Positions 25,632 to 34,645 of a stretch of 64,000 bases of DNA are shown here, piece after piece. Within the stretch, counting starts at the first letter, position 1. Each line of letters opens with the position of its first letter. The notes under the pieces were generated by a model, which had not been told where the DNA came from, did not search any database, and saw only the letters and a list, made by a program, of their open reading frames with translations. The position numbers were made by a program, and so were the translations under genes. Source of the stretch: Alphaproteobacteria bacterium (GTDB lineage Bacteria > Pseudomonadota > Alphaproteobacteria > CAAHEQ01 > UBA3637); assembly GCA_017412085.1 (NCBI GenBank), contig JAFPYS010000002.1, positions 1-64,000 of the forward strand. Reading direction: 5' to 3'.

Positions 25632-26970
25632 TCGCATCAATTGATCTTTTATCGTGCGATATAAATAGGTAGCTGACGCCTTCTTTTTTTTGCAGCTCTT
25701 TCAACAAATCCAAAATTTGAGCTTGTGTATGAACATCCAACTGTGTCGTAATTTCATCCAAAATAAGCACACTTGGCTTCAAAATTAAAGCCCGTGCCAA
25801 CGCAACCCTCACACGTTGTCCTCCAGATAATTCATGTGGGTATCTGTCCAATATATCTACATTCAGGTGAACATCCCGTAAAACGGCAGCAAGCAACTCC
25901 GCCAATCCTGTTAAATGGTGGATTCGCGCTCCCTCCAAAATAATATCTTTAATCATCCATCTGGGATTTAAAGAAGAAAATGGATCTTGAAAAACCATCT
26001 GAATATTAGACCGGGCCTTTTTCAACGATTTTCCCTTCAGTTTAAAAAAGTCTTGCCCCTCCAACATTACTGTGCCCTTTGCATCAATCAAACGAACCAA
26101 CGCCATGCCAATTGAGCTTTTCCCACAACCGCTAGGCCCCATTAAACCAACTGTTTCTCCTTGATGCAATTTTAATCCAAAATCGTGCACTACATGATTT
26201 TTCCCGTAAGAAATATTTAAATTACCCACATCCAAAACAACGTTATCTTGAACGGTATCTATCGGCCCGTCAAAATCAATTTGTAACCGTGTTTCAGAGG
26301 AAGAAACCACCCCATTTTCCATGTAGTAAATTCTATCAGCCATCCGATCCACAACGCGCAAATCATGCGTAATAAATAAAATTGCCAAATTCAGTTCTTT
26401 TTGCAAACGCATAAGCAATGATAAAATCTGATCTTGTGTAACACTGTCCAGGGCGGTTGTTGGTTCATCTGCAATTAATAATTTGGGATTGCCCGCCAAC
26501 GCCATTGCAATGACAACACGCTGACGTTCCCCACCTGATAATTCATGAGGATAGCTGTTAAAAATACGCTTTGGATTTTTAAAATCAACCTCTGTTAATA
26601 AATTTAACACTTGTTGTTTTGTCGCCTTATCTGTGTGCAGAATTAAACTTTCCATAATTTGCTTGCCGACCTTGTGTAGTGGATTTAATGCACTCATTGG
26701 CTCTTGGAAAATCATAGCAATTTTGCCTCCGCGAATTTTTACCATTTCCTTTTCATCAAGTGCTAATAAGTTTTTCCCATCAAACAAAATCTCGCCAGAT
26801 ATTTGCATTTGTTTTTGTAGCCGCAAAATAGAACGCGTTAACGTTGTCTTTCCACAACCACTGGGACCTATTAATGCAACACATTCTCCTTCTGCAACTG
26901 ATAAACTTGCCTTCTTCACCAACTGAGCATTTTTTAAAGAAACCGTTAAATTGCGAATATCTAAGAGCAT
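25588..26970 (-). CDS. yejF: Peptide ABC transporter, double ATPase subunit (YejF type)
   Basis: 460 residues from the ATG at 26970, one base beyond the yejE stop, with AGGA eight bases upstream. Two complete ABC domains in one chain: Walker A GPSGCGKTTL and GPSGCGKSSI; signatures LSGGERQR and LSGGQRVR; Walker B LLIADEPTTALD and VLILDEITTQLD. This tandem arrangement is that of YejF, the ATPase of the Yej microcin C/oligopeptide importer. Energises the YejB-YejE pore encoded just upstream. Confidence 0.93.
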   Translation of the reverse strand: MLLDIRNLTVSLKNAQLVKKASLSVAEGECVALIGPSGCGKTTLTRSILRLQKQMQISGEILFDGKNLLALDEKEMVKIRGGKIAMIFQEPMSALNPLHKVGKQIMESLILHTDKATKQQVLNLLTEVDFKNPKRIFNSYPHELSGGERQRVVIAMALAGNPKLLIADEPTTALDSVTQDQILSLLMRLQKELNLAILFITHDLRVVDRMADRIYYMENGVVSSSETRLQIDFDGPIDTVQDNVVLDVGNLNISYGKNHVVHDFGLKLHQGETVGLMGPSGCGKSSIGMALVRLIDAKGTVMLEGQDFFKLKGKSLKKARSNIQMVFQDPFSSLNPRWMIKDIILEGARIHHLTGLAELLAAVLRDVHLNVDILDRYPHELSGGQRVRVALARALILKPSVLILDEITTQLDVHTQAQILDLLKELQKKEGVSYLFISHDKRSIDAISHRVVSCSGKSVS

Positions 26971-26971
26971 C

Positions 26972-27991
26972 TTATTTTTCCTGTTCATGTGGATCCAGTG
27001 CGCTGCGAACACCGTCTCCTATTAACAATAAGGCCGCCAACAATGTTGTCATCAAAACTAACACGCTTAAACCAATCCATGGCGCATTCAAATTTTCTTT
27101 TGCTTCACGTATTAATTCGCCCAAACTTGGCGTCCCCGGTGGCAAGCCCAAACCCAAAAAATCCAAGGCTGACAAAGCCACAATCGCTCCCGATAAAATA
27201 AACGGCAGATACGTCACCGTTGCAATCAGCGCATTGGGCAAAATGTGTCTGACAATAAGGTTTAAATCACCAGCCCCCAATGTTCGCGCTACGCGTATAT
27301 AATCCAAATTACGCACACGCAAAAATTCAGCACGGACCACCCCTGTCAAATTTGGCCAACTAAATAACATTAAAATAATCAGTAACGTCCAAAACGTTGG
27401 CTTCACAAAGCTTGCCAAAATAATGAGAATAAATAATTGCGGCAAACTGCCCCAAATTTCTATAAAACGCCCAACAGATAAATCTGTTTTGCCACCAAAA
27501 TATCCCTGAATAGCCCCCACAAAGAAGCCAATAACAGAAGATAAAAATGTCAACAACAACCCAAAAAGCAATGACAATCTTAAGCTATATAATAACCGTG
27601 CCAATAAATCACGCCCCTGGTCATCCGTTCCCAACCAATGACTTTTATTGGGCGCAATAGGAAACGCTTCTTGAGAAAAATAATCCACCGTATTTGCCCC
27701 ATATCGAATGGGTGCCCATACGGCCCATCCATGCTGTGCAATTTGTTCTTGCGTAAAAGAATCTTGATAATCTGCATACGTTGGCAGATTTCCACCCAAT
27801 TCTGCATCCGTGATATTTTGGACAAACGGAAAATACCATTTATTTTCATAACGCAGCAATAACGGCTTGTCGTTAGCCAATACCGGCGATAAAAGCGATA
27901 AAACAAACAATACACAAAATAATATCAGGGCTCCCAAAGCCAATTTATTTTTGAAAAAGATACGTTTACGTTTTTGGAAAAGACTTGTCAT
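26972..27991 (-). CDS. yejE: Peptide ABC transporter permease (YejE type)
   Basis: 339 residues. One N-terminal span, then a periplasmic loop rich in aromatic residues (WYFPFVQNITDAELGG), HWLGTDDQGRDLLARLLYSLR and the five-span permease core with the EAA-type loop RVARTLGAGDLNLIVRHILPNAL. This pattern (GTDxxGRD) marks DppC/YejE permeases. It starts four bases inside the yejB end. Confidence 0.93.
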   Translation of the reverse strand: MTSLFQKRKRIFFKNKLALGALILFCVLFVLSLLSPVLANDKPLLLRYENKWYFPFVQNITDAELGGNLPTYADYQDSFTQEQIAQHGWAVWAPIRYGANTVDYFSQEAFPIAPNKSHWLGTDDQGRDLLARLLYSLRLSLLFGLLLTFLSSVIGFFVGAIQGYFGGKTDLSVGRFIEIWGSLPQLFILIILASFVKPTFWTLLIILMLFSWPNLTGVVRAEFLRVRNLDYIRVARTLGAGDLNLIVRHILPNALIATVTYLPFILSGAIVALSALDFLGLGLPPGTPSLGELIREAKENLNAPWIGLSVLVLMTTLLAALLLIGDGVRSALDPHEQEK

Positions 27992-29031
27992 CTGCGCCGC
28001 CCTCCAAAATGAATCCGAGGATCAACCAATGTGTAAATAAAGTCGCTTAAAACATTCAGTATCAACCCTAACAACCCAAATAAATATAACGTTCCAAATA
28101 CAATAGGATAATCGCGATTTTGTAAAGCTTCGTATCCCAACAATCCCAATCCATCCAATGAGAAAATAACTTCCACCAGCATGGAGCCCGTAAATAACAT
28201 CCCGATCAACATTGCCGGAAAACCGGCCAGAACAAGCAACATCGCATTTCTAAATACGTGTCCCCAAAGCACTCTGTTTTCGCTGCAACCTTTCGCCTTG
28301 GCCGTCATCACATAGGCTTTACCCAACTCGTCCAAAAAAGAATTCCGCGTTAAAAAACATAACCCCGCAATACCTCCAATACTGATGGATAAAACGGGCA
28401 ACGTAATATGCCACAAATAATCTGTTATTTTTCCCCACCAAGATAAATCAGCCCAATTATCCGAAACCAAGCCACGCAAAGGAAACCAGTTAAGATAATG
28501 TCCTCCCGCAAAAAAGATTACTAATGAAATCGCTAATAAAAAGGATGGGAGCGCATATCCCACAATTAAAAAAAACGTTGTTCCTCTGTCAAATTTTGAT
28601 CCAGCTTTTACCGCCTTGCGAACCCCCAAGGGAATGGCCAGCAAATAAATTAACAACGTTGAAAAAATCCCCAAAGATAAAGAGACAGGCATTTTTTCTT
28701 TGATCAGTTGAAGAACTGTTTTGTCTTGATAAAAACTTTTTCCGAAATCAAACAACACATAATCCTTGATCATTTTGCCGAACCGCACCAATGCCGGCTT
28801 ATCAAAACCAAATTGCGCATTCAGTTCTTCTCGCATTTGCGCAACAAATATACGTTGACGTGCATCTTCCCCTGTTCCTGCTTCGGTTGCGGCTTGAGTA
28901 CCCTGGATTTTCATCATCATGTGTTCAACAGGACCACCAGGTGTCATTTGAATCAAAATGAAATTGATTGCAATAATTCCAAATAATGTGATCGGGATTA
29001 AAAGAAGACGCTTTAACCAATAATTTTTCAT
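27988..29031 (-). CDS. yejB: Peptide ABC transporter permease (YejB type)
   Basis: 347 residues. N-terminal span (LLLIPITLFGIIAINFILIQ), TPGGPVEHMM, a periplasmic loop longer than in DppB, and the permease core with AYVMTAKAKGCSENRVLWGHVFRNAM and EVIFSLDGLGLLGYEAL. First permease of a yejB-yejE-yejF run. The substrate-binding protein YejA, usually encoded upstream, is not in the window; instead a J-domain gene overlaps its start. Confidence 0.93.
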   Translation of the reverse strand: MKNYWLKRLLLIPITLFGIIAINFILIQMTPGGPVEHMMMKIQGTQAATEAGTGEDARQRIFVAQMREELNAQFGFDKPALVRFGKMIKDYVLFDFGKSFYQDKTVLQLIKEKMPVSLSLGIFSTLLIYLLAIPLGVRKAVKAGSKFDRGTTFFLIVGYALPSFLLAISLVIFFAGGHYLNWFPLRGLVSDNWADLSWWGKITDYLWHITLPVLSISIGGIAGLCFLTRNSFLDELGKAYVMTAKAKGCSENRVLWGHVFRNAMLLVLAGFPAMLIGMLFTGSMLVEVIFSLDGLGLLGYEALQNRDYPIVFGTLYLFGLLGLILNVLSDFIYTLVDPRIHFGGRRR

Positions 29032-29576
29032 TCTTCTCCCTTTTCTAAATAAGCAATAACAGCCGTATAACTTTCCGTTAAACGTTGAAATAAACTTGCA
29101 TCCTTTTGTGCAACATCTGGATGGTATCTTTTTGCTAATTTTTTATATTGGCTTTTTGCTTTCTCTAATGTGAAAGGAACTTCCAACTCCATAAAGGTAA
29201 TAGCATCTTGCAATTTTCTGGAATAACGCGATTCGCTTTGTGGCGGATTATAATGCCCGCTCATCCCCAGCTGGCTTTCATCAAAGAAATGAAACTTATC
29301 GCTTACACGACCATGAACAACTTTTGCAGATCCTCCCATACCCAATTTCCACGTGGGTCTTTGCCATGTCACATCATTTTGCAACTGTGCTTCAATTTGT
29401 TCCGGAGATAAGCCCGCCAAAAAATCCCATTTTTTATTGTATTCTTGAACATGCTTTAAACAAAACCAATAATGCGACCGCAATGAACGATCTTTTGGCG
29501 CACGATATTCCGCCGGCTCTGAACACCCCGGAAACTCACATGTATGCAAAACTTTCTTTTTCTCTTGCCTTTTCAT
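29028..29576 (-). CDS. J-domain protein with N-terminal Cys/His cluster
   Basis: 182 residues from the ATG at 29576; an in-frame start 105 bases earlier gives an unlikely hydrophobic leader and runs into the neighbouring promoter region. The N-terminus has HTCEFPGCSE and YWFCLKHV (possible zinc site C13/C18/C39/H42). The C-terminal J domain contains the HPD motif (YHPDVAQKD, about 152-154), so it could stimulate DnaK. This short form with a C-terminal J domain is common in alphaproteobacteria. It overlaps yejB by four bases. Confidence 0.85.
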   Translation of the reverse strand: MKRQEKKKVLHTCEFPGCSEPAEYRAPKDRSLRSHYWFCLKHVQEYNKKWDFLAGLSPEQIEAQLQNDVTWQRPTWKLGMGGSAKVVHGRVSDKFHFFDESQLGMSGHYNPPQSESRYSRKLQDAITFMELEVPFTLEKAKSQYKKLAKRYHPDVAQKDASLFQRLTESYTAVIAYLEKGEE

Positions 29577-29681
29577 ATCGAAAGTTGTATAATTAAAAAT
29601 AATACACCTATAGGTTGCGAAATTCTTTTTCTCTACCCATAAGTATAATGTATTTTTTATAAAAAAGAAAGGAGAAAACAA

Positions 29682-29960
29682 ATGCTAGTCTGTAAAAATG
29701 TTGTTGTTAATGGTCGTAGAACCAGTATGCGCTTAGATCGGGAAACCTGGGTTTCCTTAGCCGATATTTGTGAAAGAGAAGGATTAACAATTCACGAATT
29801 GTGTTCCAAAATAGACGCTGTAAAGGGACAATCTGGCTTATCTTCCGCCACACGATTGTTTGTTCTCACCTACTTCAGATCCGTTTTAAATAAATACGAA
29901 AAAATAAACGAATCCTTGAACATGGACTTTAATCCCAATCTTGTCTTACAACACATTTAA
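29682..29960 (+). CDS. Ribbon-helix-helix domain protein (RHH_4 type)
   Basis: 92 residues. The chain RTSMRLDRETWVSLADIC then EREGLTIHELCSKIDAV matches the alphaproteobacterial ribbon-helix-helix family, with SATRLFVLTYFRSVL completing the fold. Likely a small DNA-binding regulator. GAAAGGAG precedes the ATG and TATAAT lies at 29644-29649. It stands just upstream of, and in the same direction as, the coupling-protein operon, so it could regulate it; no operator is evident. Confidence 0.85.
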   Translation: MLVCKNVVVNGRRTSMRLDRETWVSLADICEREGLTIHELCSKIDAVKGQSGLSSATRLFVLTYFRSVLNKYEKINESLNMDFNPNLVLQHI

Positions 29961-30048
29961 AGAAAAAAACGATTTCGCCGCTTTTTTTACTGGTAAATCA
30001 TTTTTGTTTTTTGTATAATAAGAAACAAGAGGAACAAAAAGGACGTCC

Positions 30049-31173
30049 ATGCAAAAAAAAGAAGGCTACAGAAATATCATAATAGGAATCGTTGTCGGCG
30101 CAATTTTCTTTGGGTGGTGGCTGCGTGGTTTTTTGTACAGCAATTGGCGCTTTCGCTTGTTTTCTCAGCGTTCATGGTCCTATATCGCCAACGAATTTGA
30201 ATCCGGATGGATGCTCAACGCAAAGAGCGATTGGATTTTCTTAATTACTCTTTTGTTATCCATCCCATTGTTTTTATATCTTTGGTATCTATGCACGAAA
30301 GTTCGTTGGCGGACACTGATTAAGAAAACATGGAAGTGGTTGGTGGCCTTGTGTGCCGCGATATTTGCTGGACAAGCCATTGTGAAACACAACAAAAAAA
30401 AGAAAAAAGTTGTTTTGGCGCCACCCCCTCCACCTTCTATTACAATCAAAAACACATCAAGTGCACGCCCAAAGCCGTTAGGTCATTCAACGCCCGTAAT
30501 GCCCGTGCAACAGGCAACCACTTTTTCTTCTGGCCCTATTTTTTCCAACACCACAAAAGCTGCTTCGCCTATGGATTTTTCGTCTGCACAACCTTCAGCA
30601 CAGCCATTGTCCTCAATGCCAGAAGATATTTCTAACATCCCATTGGAAGACATTCAATTGCCGCAACGTGAGCCCGTTGTGGAAGACATTCCTGGTTTAT
30701 TTAAAGAAGCCGGATACCAATTGATCGAGAAAGTAAAAACAACGCTTCAAACGATTGACTTTTTGGCTGTCGGCGCACAAAAAGTATTTGCGGTTTTAAT
30801 TGACCGAGAATCCGGCGATTGGTTGGCCGAAGAAGAGCCCTTTAATGGAGAGGCCCCATTGTGGTTTTCAGAAATTGATCACCGTGTTTCACCAATTTAC
30901 GAACTCAAGCAAAGCGTGTCCGAATTACAGGCAAAACTAGCAAAAGAGTTTCCCGATAAAAAGATGCAGGCCTTTATGATTGAAGAAAAAGGCAATATCA
31001 TTAATGCAGAAGAAATGTTGCGGATATGGAAAGAATTGGACGTTGTTGTTTCGCGTACAGATGTGGGTGGCACGGATGATTTGCCTGTAACAGCCTCCGT
31101 TGTTGAGCCCACAATGCCGGCTTCCGCTTCAGAAATGCAAGAATTATCAAAATTATTTAAGGGGGATAATTAA
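30049..31173 (+). CDS. Membrane protein upstream of the coupling ATPase
   Basis: 374 residues. Three hydrophobic segments (about 9-28, 61-82, 95-111) are followed by Lys-rich residues, a Pro run (APPPPPSI), a long Pro/Ser-rich linker (about 125-215) and a compact C-terminal domain (about 220-345) with VGAQKVFAVLIDRESGDWLA and LWFSEIDHRVSPIYELKQSV. It overlaps the coupling-protein start by one base, so the two are made together. In type IVB systems a multi-span partner (DotM/TrbA) pairs with the coupling protein DotL/TrbC; a similar partner role is possible here, but I see no sequence proof. TATAAT at 30014-30019 precedes it. Confidence 0.75.
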   Translation: MQKKEGYRNIIIGIVVGAIFFGWWLRGFLYSNWRFRLFSQRSWSYIANEFESGWMLNAKSDWIFLITLLLSIPLFLYLWYLCTKVRWRTLIKKTWKWLVALCAAIFAGQAIVKHNKKKKKVVLAPPPPPSITIKNTSSARPKPLGHSTPVMPVQQATTFSSGPIFSNTTKAASPMDFSSAQPSAQPLSSMPEDISNIPLEDIQLPQREPVVEDIPGLFKEAGYQLIEKVKTTLQTIDFLAVGAQKVFAVLIDRESGDWLAEEEPFNGEAPLWFSEIDHRVSPIYELKQSVSELQAKLAKEFPDKKMQAFMIEEKGNIINAEEMLRIWKELDVVVSRTDVGGTDDLPVTASVVEPTMPASASEMQELSKLFKGDN

Positions 31174-33398
31174 TGGCTGATCGGATGTATGCAGAGCAAA
31201 GAAAATTTGCATGGTGGGGAATCAAAACCGTTTTGATTGCCTTGGTGATCAGCTATGTACTTGCGTTATTGGTTTTACCAATTTATGCATGGTTGTCCCA
31301 GGGGCTAGACCGAGACACTTTTGCCCACGCCCTTGATTTTTGGAAAAAATCCACATTCAACCCGGTCAATCTGTGCGCATCCTACCGCAAATGGTGGAGG
31401 ATTTTTCGTGACGTCAGGACACCTCTTTCGTTTGGCTTAGTCCTTCCATTCCTTCCTCTTTTTTCTTTTGTCGGCATTACCGTTTACGGTTTGTTGAAAA
31501 ACCCGTATAAGAATATGCCCAATATCTTTGGTGAAGGTCGCATGGCCTCCATGGATGACATCAAAACGATGAAAAGTATTGTTAGTATCGACAGTGGTAT
31601 CTGCACCGTCTTAGGAAGATTTAAGGGGCATTTACTTAAACTATCAGAAACGTTGTCCGTATTGGCTTGCGCACCGCCTGGAGCTGGTAAAACAGTGGGC
31701 GTCGTTGTGCCAACCATTTTTGAATCAGATGAGGTCAGTTTGATTATTAATGACCCAAAACCAGAGCTTTGTTTTTCCACCTCAGGCTATCGCGCCACTC
31801 TTGGTCCGGTCTTTATTATCAACTGGGGGAAAGGCGACGAACCGGATAAAGGCCTTTTCTATCCCAGTTGGAACCCCTTATCACCACAATGTCTTCCACC
31901 ATTGGGTCCAGCACGCGATATGTACATTGACTCAATGAATAAGATTTTGGTGCCCGAAGCCACCGGAGGACAGGATCCGCACTGGTCTAATTCCGGCCGC
32001 AATGCAATGGCCGGATTACTTCACTTTATTGCCTCAAAATGTGAACGCGCAAGAGCCAACGATTACTTTGTCAGTAAGCTGCAAGAAGGATCTTTTGATG
32101 CGGAAGACGCCGCTGTATTGGAAACCTATTATATGGACATGCAAGATACTGGCGCACGATTAGCGTTAGATAATCTGAAAAAAGGCAGTTTGAGTTTAGC
32201 TAACTATGCCCCCGTCGGAACGTGGGACGGCTTACCACAAAACTGGTTTGGATGCGAACCATGTATTGCCATGATTTTGGATTGGTGGACAGATATGAGC
32301 ATGAAGGTTGCCGCAGATTTGAAACGTCGTTCAGACGAAGGCGATCAAATGGCCATGATGGCCGACCCAATGAAAGACGTTTTGGAAGCCGCTGTTGCAG
32401 AATGCCGGCGCTTTGGCTATGCGCGACGTGCTGTGACAGAACTCAGTCAATTATCAAACACGCCAGACAAGGAACGTGGATCTATTATATCAACCGCCTT
32501 TGCGGGCATCAGTATTTTCAAAAACGCCGCCGTTATTGCTCGTACAAAACAAAGTGATTTCACTTTCCGCGATTTACGAGGCATGGTAGATCCTGCAACC
32601 GGCAAAATGAAACCCGTCACGGTTTATTTGTCCGTGGATTTGGTGGACGCCGCAGCACTAAGTGTTATCACGGGTATTTTTGTGGAATTAATGAGCCAAT
32701 TTTTAATTGCCAATCCACCCAACCACGTCGGAACAGACGGTTTAAAGTCCGGTCCTTACCCAATTTTGTTTGTGTTGGACGAGTTTCCTCAAATGCCGAA
32801 ATTATCCGCAGTAAAGGATGGGCCCGCTGTTGGCCGTGGGATGAAAGTGGCCTATCTATTGATCGGCCAGGACTTGGGACAGATTTCAGGTAAATATGGC
32901 AAAGACGATTTGGAGACCATCATTTCCACCACCGCCGTTAAAATTGTTTTATCTCAGAACAACGAACAAACGGCAAAGCGATTTGTGGAAATGGTTGGAA
33001 ATACAACAATTGAAGTCAAAAGCACATCGCGTCAAGAAGGCTTGAATGCCCCACAAGGCAGCATGTTCACTCAAAACGTTTCACGTCAGATGCAACAATC
33101 CAGCGTTATTCAGGTGGCCGACATCATGAGTTTGAACCCATTGCAACAGTATGTGTTGGTTCAAAGTCACATGAGCCGTCCAATCTTGGCCGACTCTCCA
33201 CGTTGGTTTATGGATAATGGCATGCGCAAAAAAGCATCTATTAAACCAGCTGGCAACGTGCCACAATGGATTGCCAACGAACGCATGGCCGCCTGGCAAC
33301 AAGCACAGGCCCAACAAGCCGCCCAAGTGGAAGCCCTACAACAAGAAGAGCAATCAACAACTCAGCTTCCAACGCCTCCCGCCCCTCCAGCCCCTTAA
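31173..33398 (+). CDS. Type IV secretion coupling protein (VirD4/TraG family)
   Basis: 741 residues. Two N-terminal membrane spans (about 17-38 and 86-107), Walker A APPGAGKT (about 168-175) followed by VVVPTIFES, Walker B FVLDEFPQMPKL, and the TraG/TraM-recognition region LIGQDLGQISGKYG with a C-terminal Gln/Pro-rich tail. These proteins are hexameric inner-membrane ATPases that recruit DNA-protein or effector substrates to a type IV secretion channel. No relaxase or VirB ring genes are adjacent, so a protein-secretion or chromosomal conjugation remnant cannot be told apart. Operon with the preceding membrane protein (one-base overlap) and the HNH-like gene 19 bases downstream. Confidence 0.93.
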   Translation: MADRMYAEQRKFAWWGIKTVLIALVISYVLALLVLPIYAWLSQGLDRDTFAHALDFWKKSTFNPVNLCASYRKWWRIFRDVRTPLSFGLVLPFLPLFSFVGITVYGLLKNPYKNMPNIFGEGRMASMDDIKTMKSIVSIDSGICTVLGRFKGHLLKLSETLSVLACAPPGAGKTVGVVVPTIFESDEVSLIINDPKPELCFSTSGYRATLGPVFIINWGKGDEPDKGLFYPSWNPLSPQCLPPLGPARDMYIDSMNKILVPEATGGQDPHWSNSGRNAMAGLLHFIASKCERARANDYFVSKLQEGSFDAEDAAVLETYYMDMQDTGARLALDNLKKGSLSLANYAPVGTWDGLPQNWFGCEPCIAMILDWWTDMSMKVAADLKRRSDEGDQMAMMADPMKDVLEAAVAECRRFGYARRAVTELSQLSNTPDKERGSIISTAFAGISIFKNAAVIARTKQSDFTFRDLRGMVDPATGKMKPVTVYLSVDLVDAAALSVITGIFVELMSQFLIANPPNHVGTDGLKSGPYPILFVLDEFPQMPKLSAVKDGPAVGRGMKVAYLLIGQDLGQISGKYGKDDLETIISTTAVKIVLSQNNEQTAKRFVEMVGNTTIEVKSTSRQEGLNAPQGSMFTQNVSRQMQQSSVIQVADIMSLNPLQQYVLVQSHMSRPILADSPRWFMDNGMRKKASIKPAGNVPQWIANERMAAWQQAQAQQAAQVEALQQEEQSTTQLPTPPAPPAP

Positions 33399-33417
33399 AG
33401 AAAAAGGATGAAACGCC

Positions 33418-34041
33418 ATGTCACAAGAAAACAAAGATACGGAATTAAATGGCGCAGACATCTTTTCCGATTGGGATAATTTGACCGGGATCCAAACAGG
33501 CGCCTCATCTGCTGGTGAAATATCTCTTGATAATCTTATGACAGACGGCGGCGAAGATCATTGGCTGCACCTGTTTCAAAAAACAAACTTGTCTGGCATG
33601 GATTTGGTTGCCTTAAGATTACTGCCTGATTACACCAACAATTTTAAAGCAGAACAAGCACAATTAAAAGCACAAACCCACCTGTTTTTAATAAATCTCG
33701 CTCACACACATAAAAATGATTTGCGTATAGCGGGATTATCAGAAGAACAAATTGATCAATTATCTATGGGTATTTTACCAATCAACTGGACAATTCACCT
33801 TAAATATCCCCTTGCTTATGGTGGCACAATTACAATCAACAATTTGGTTTTGATGCCCCAACAACCTTTCCATGAGGACTTACATCATTTTTTAAACCAA
33901 CAAACGATCACAGATGCGGGCGTTATCACACCCAACATCTTATATGTTCCCGCACCCAAATCACCTGTTTATATTCCTTTTAATTCCAATGAAATGGCAA
34001 CACAGGTCATCCATTTCGAAACAACGGGAGGCAATAAATGA
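33418..34041 (+). CDS. HNH-like putative nuclease, candidate type IV effector
   Basis: 207 residues, no signal peptide. Residues 1-115 are polar and helical, without a recognised domain. Residues about 119-162 resemble the beta-beta-alpha metal core of HNH/colicin nucleases: WTIHLKYPLAYGG, NNLVLMP, then HEDLHHFL. By comparison with colicin E9 the three metal-binding His (here H127, H152, H156; H-x3-H spacing) are kept, but the neighbouring general-base His is Leu128. It lies 19 bases after the coupling protein and overlaps the SUKH-type gene by four bases, which fits a secreted toxin followed by its immunity gene. Nuclease activity and secretion are inferences. Confidence 0.55.
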   Translation: MSQENKDTELNGADIFSDWDNLTGIQTGASSAGEISLDNLMTDGGEDHWLHLFQKTNLSGMDLVALRLLPDYTNNFKAEQAQLKAQTHLFLINLAHTHKNDLRIAGLSEEQIDQLSMGILPINWTIHLKYPLAYGGTITINNLVLMPQQPFHEDLHHFLNQQTITDAGVITPNILYVPAPKSPVYIPFNSNEMATQVIHFETTGGNK

Positions 34042-34469
34042 TCGTTCTTAATACATTAATTAATCAGCTGAAAATAAAGGATGCATTGTTGTTTCACGGC
34101 GCCACATTGACACAAGCACAAAGCACTTCCATCACATTGGTCAAGCAAGGATATGGACGTATCCCCCGTGGATACTTGAATTTTCTAAATGTCACGGATG
34201 GCTTAACATGGCATGGACTGGAATTATTTGGTTGTGTTCCCCACGAACGCGCAGGCACCGTATTTAATCAACCCAGTATATTAGATTATCAAACAAAGTA
34301 TGCCCAGGGCCATTTTTTTGCTCACCGCCTGATCCTTGGACGTACGATGGAAACTTTGATTTCTTATAATACAGATAACCAATGTTACGAATTAATTGAC
34401 CGCAACGCTTTATCCTCTTTTCTTAAATTCCCCAGATTTGAAGATATCTTGTATCAAATTATCTTTTGA
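34038..34469 (+). CDS. SMI1/KNR4 (SUKH, YrhA-like) protein, candidate immunity protein
   Basis: 143 residues. Signature elements of the SUKH superfamily: GYGRIPRGYLNFLNVTDGL near residue 37, ELFGC, then RTMETLISYNTDNQCYELID and a C-terminal RFEDILYQII. The superfamily is well known for immunity proteins neutralising nuclease and other toxins in contact-dependent and secretion systems. The ATG overlaps the HNH-like gene by four bases (ATGA), enforcing co-translation as expected for immunity. Cytoplasmic, no signal peptide. Confidence 0.75.
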   Translation: MIVLNTLINQLKIKDALLFHGATLTQAQSTSITLVKQGYGRIPRGYLNFLNVTDGLTWHGLELFGCVPHERAGTVFNQPSILDYQTKYAQGHFFAHRLILGRTMETLISYNTDNQCYELIDRNALSSFLKFPRFEDILYQIIF

Positions 34470-34645
34470 ACAACACCTAAATGTTAATATTGTATTAAAT
34501 TTTATAACAATTACTTAAAATCTTCAAATTTTAACCAAATTTTTCTTGATTATTCAAAATTAGAAAGCTTAAAACTACCCTGTAAAAGGTGCTGAGTAAC
34601 TTTGGCACGAAGTTTAATTTTGTTAACAAAAGAAAGGAATATAAA

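Noticed and set aside
34590-34625. Sigma54-like sequence (TTTGGCACGAAG) upstream of the pilin gene
   Set aside because: The -24 half resembles the consensus, but at the -12 position the required GC is TTAAT, so it is not a convincing promoter.
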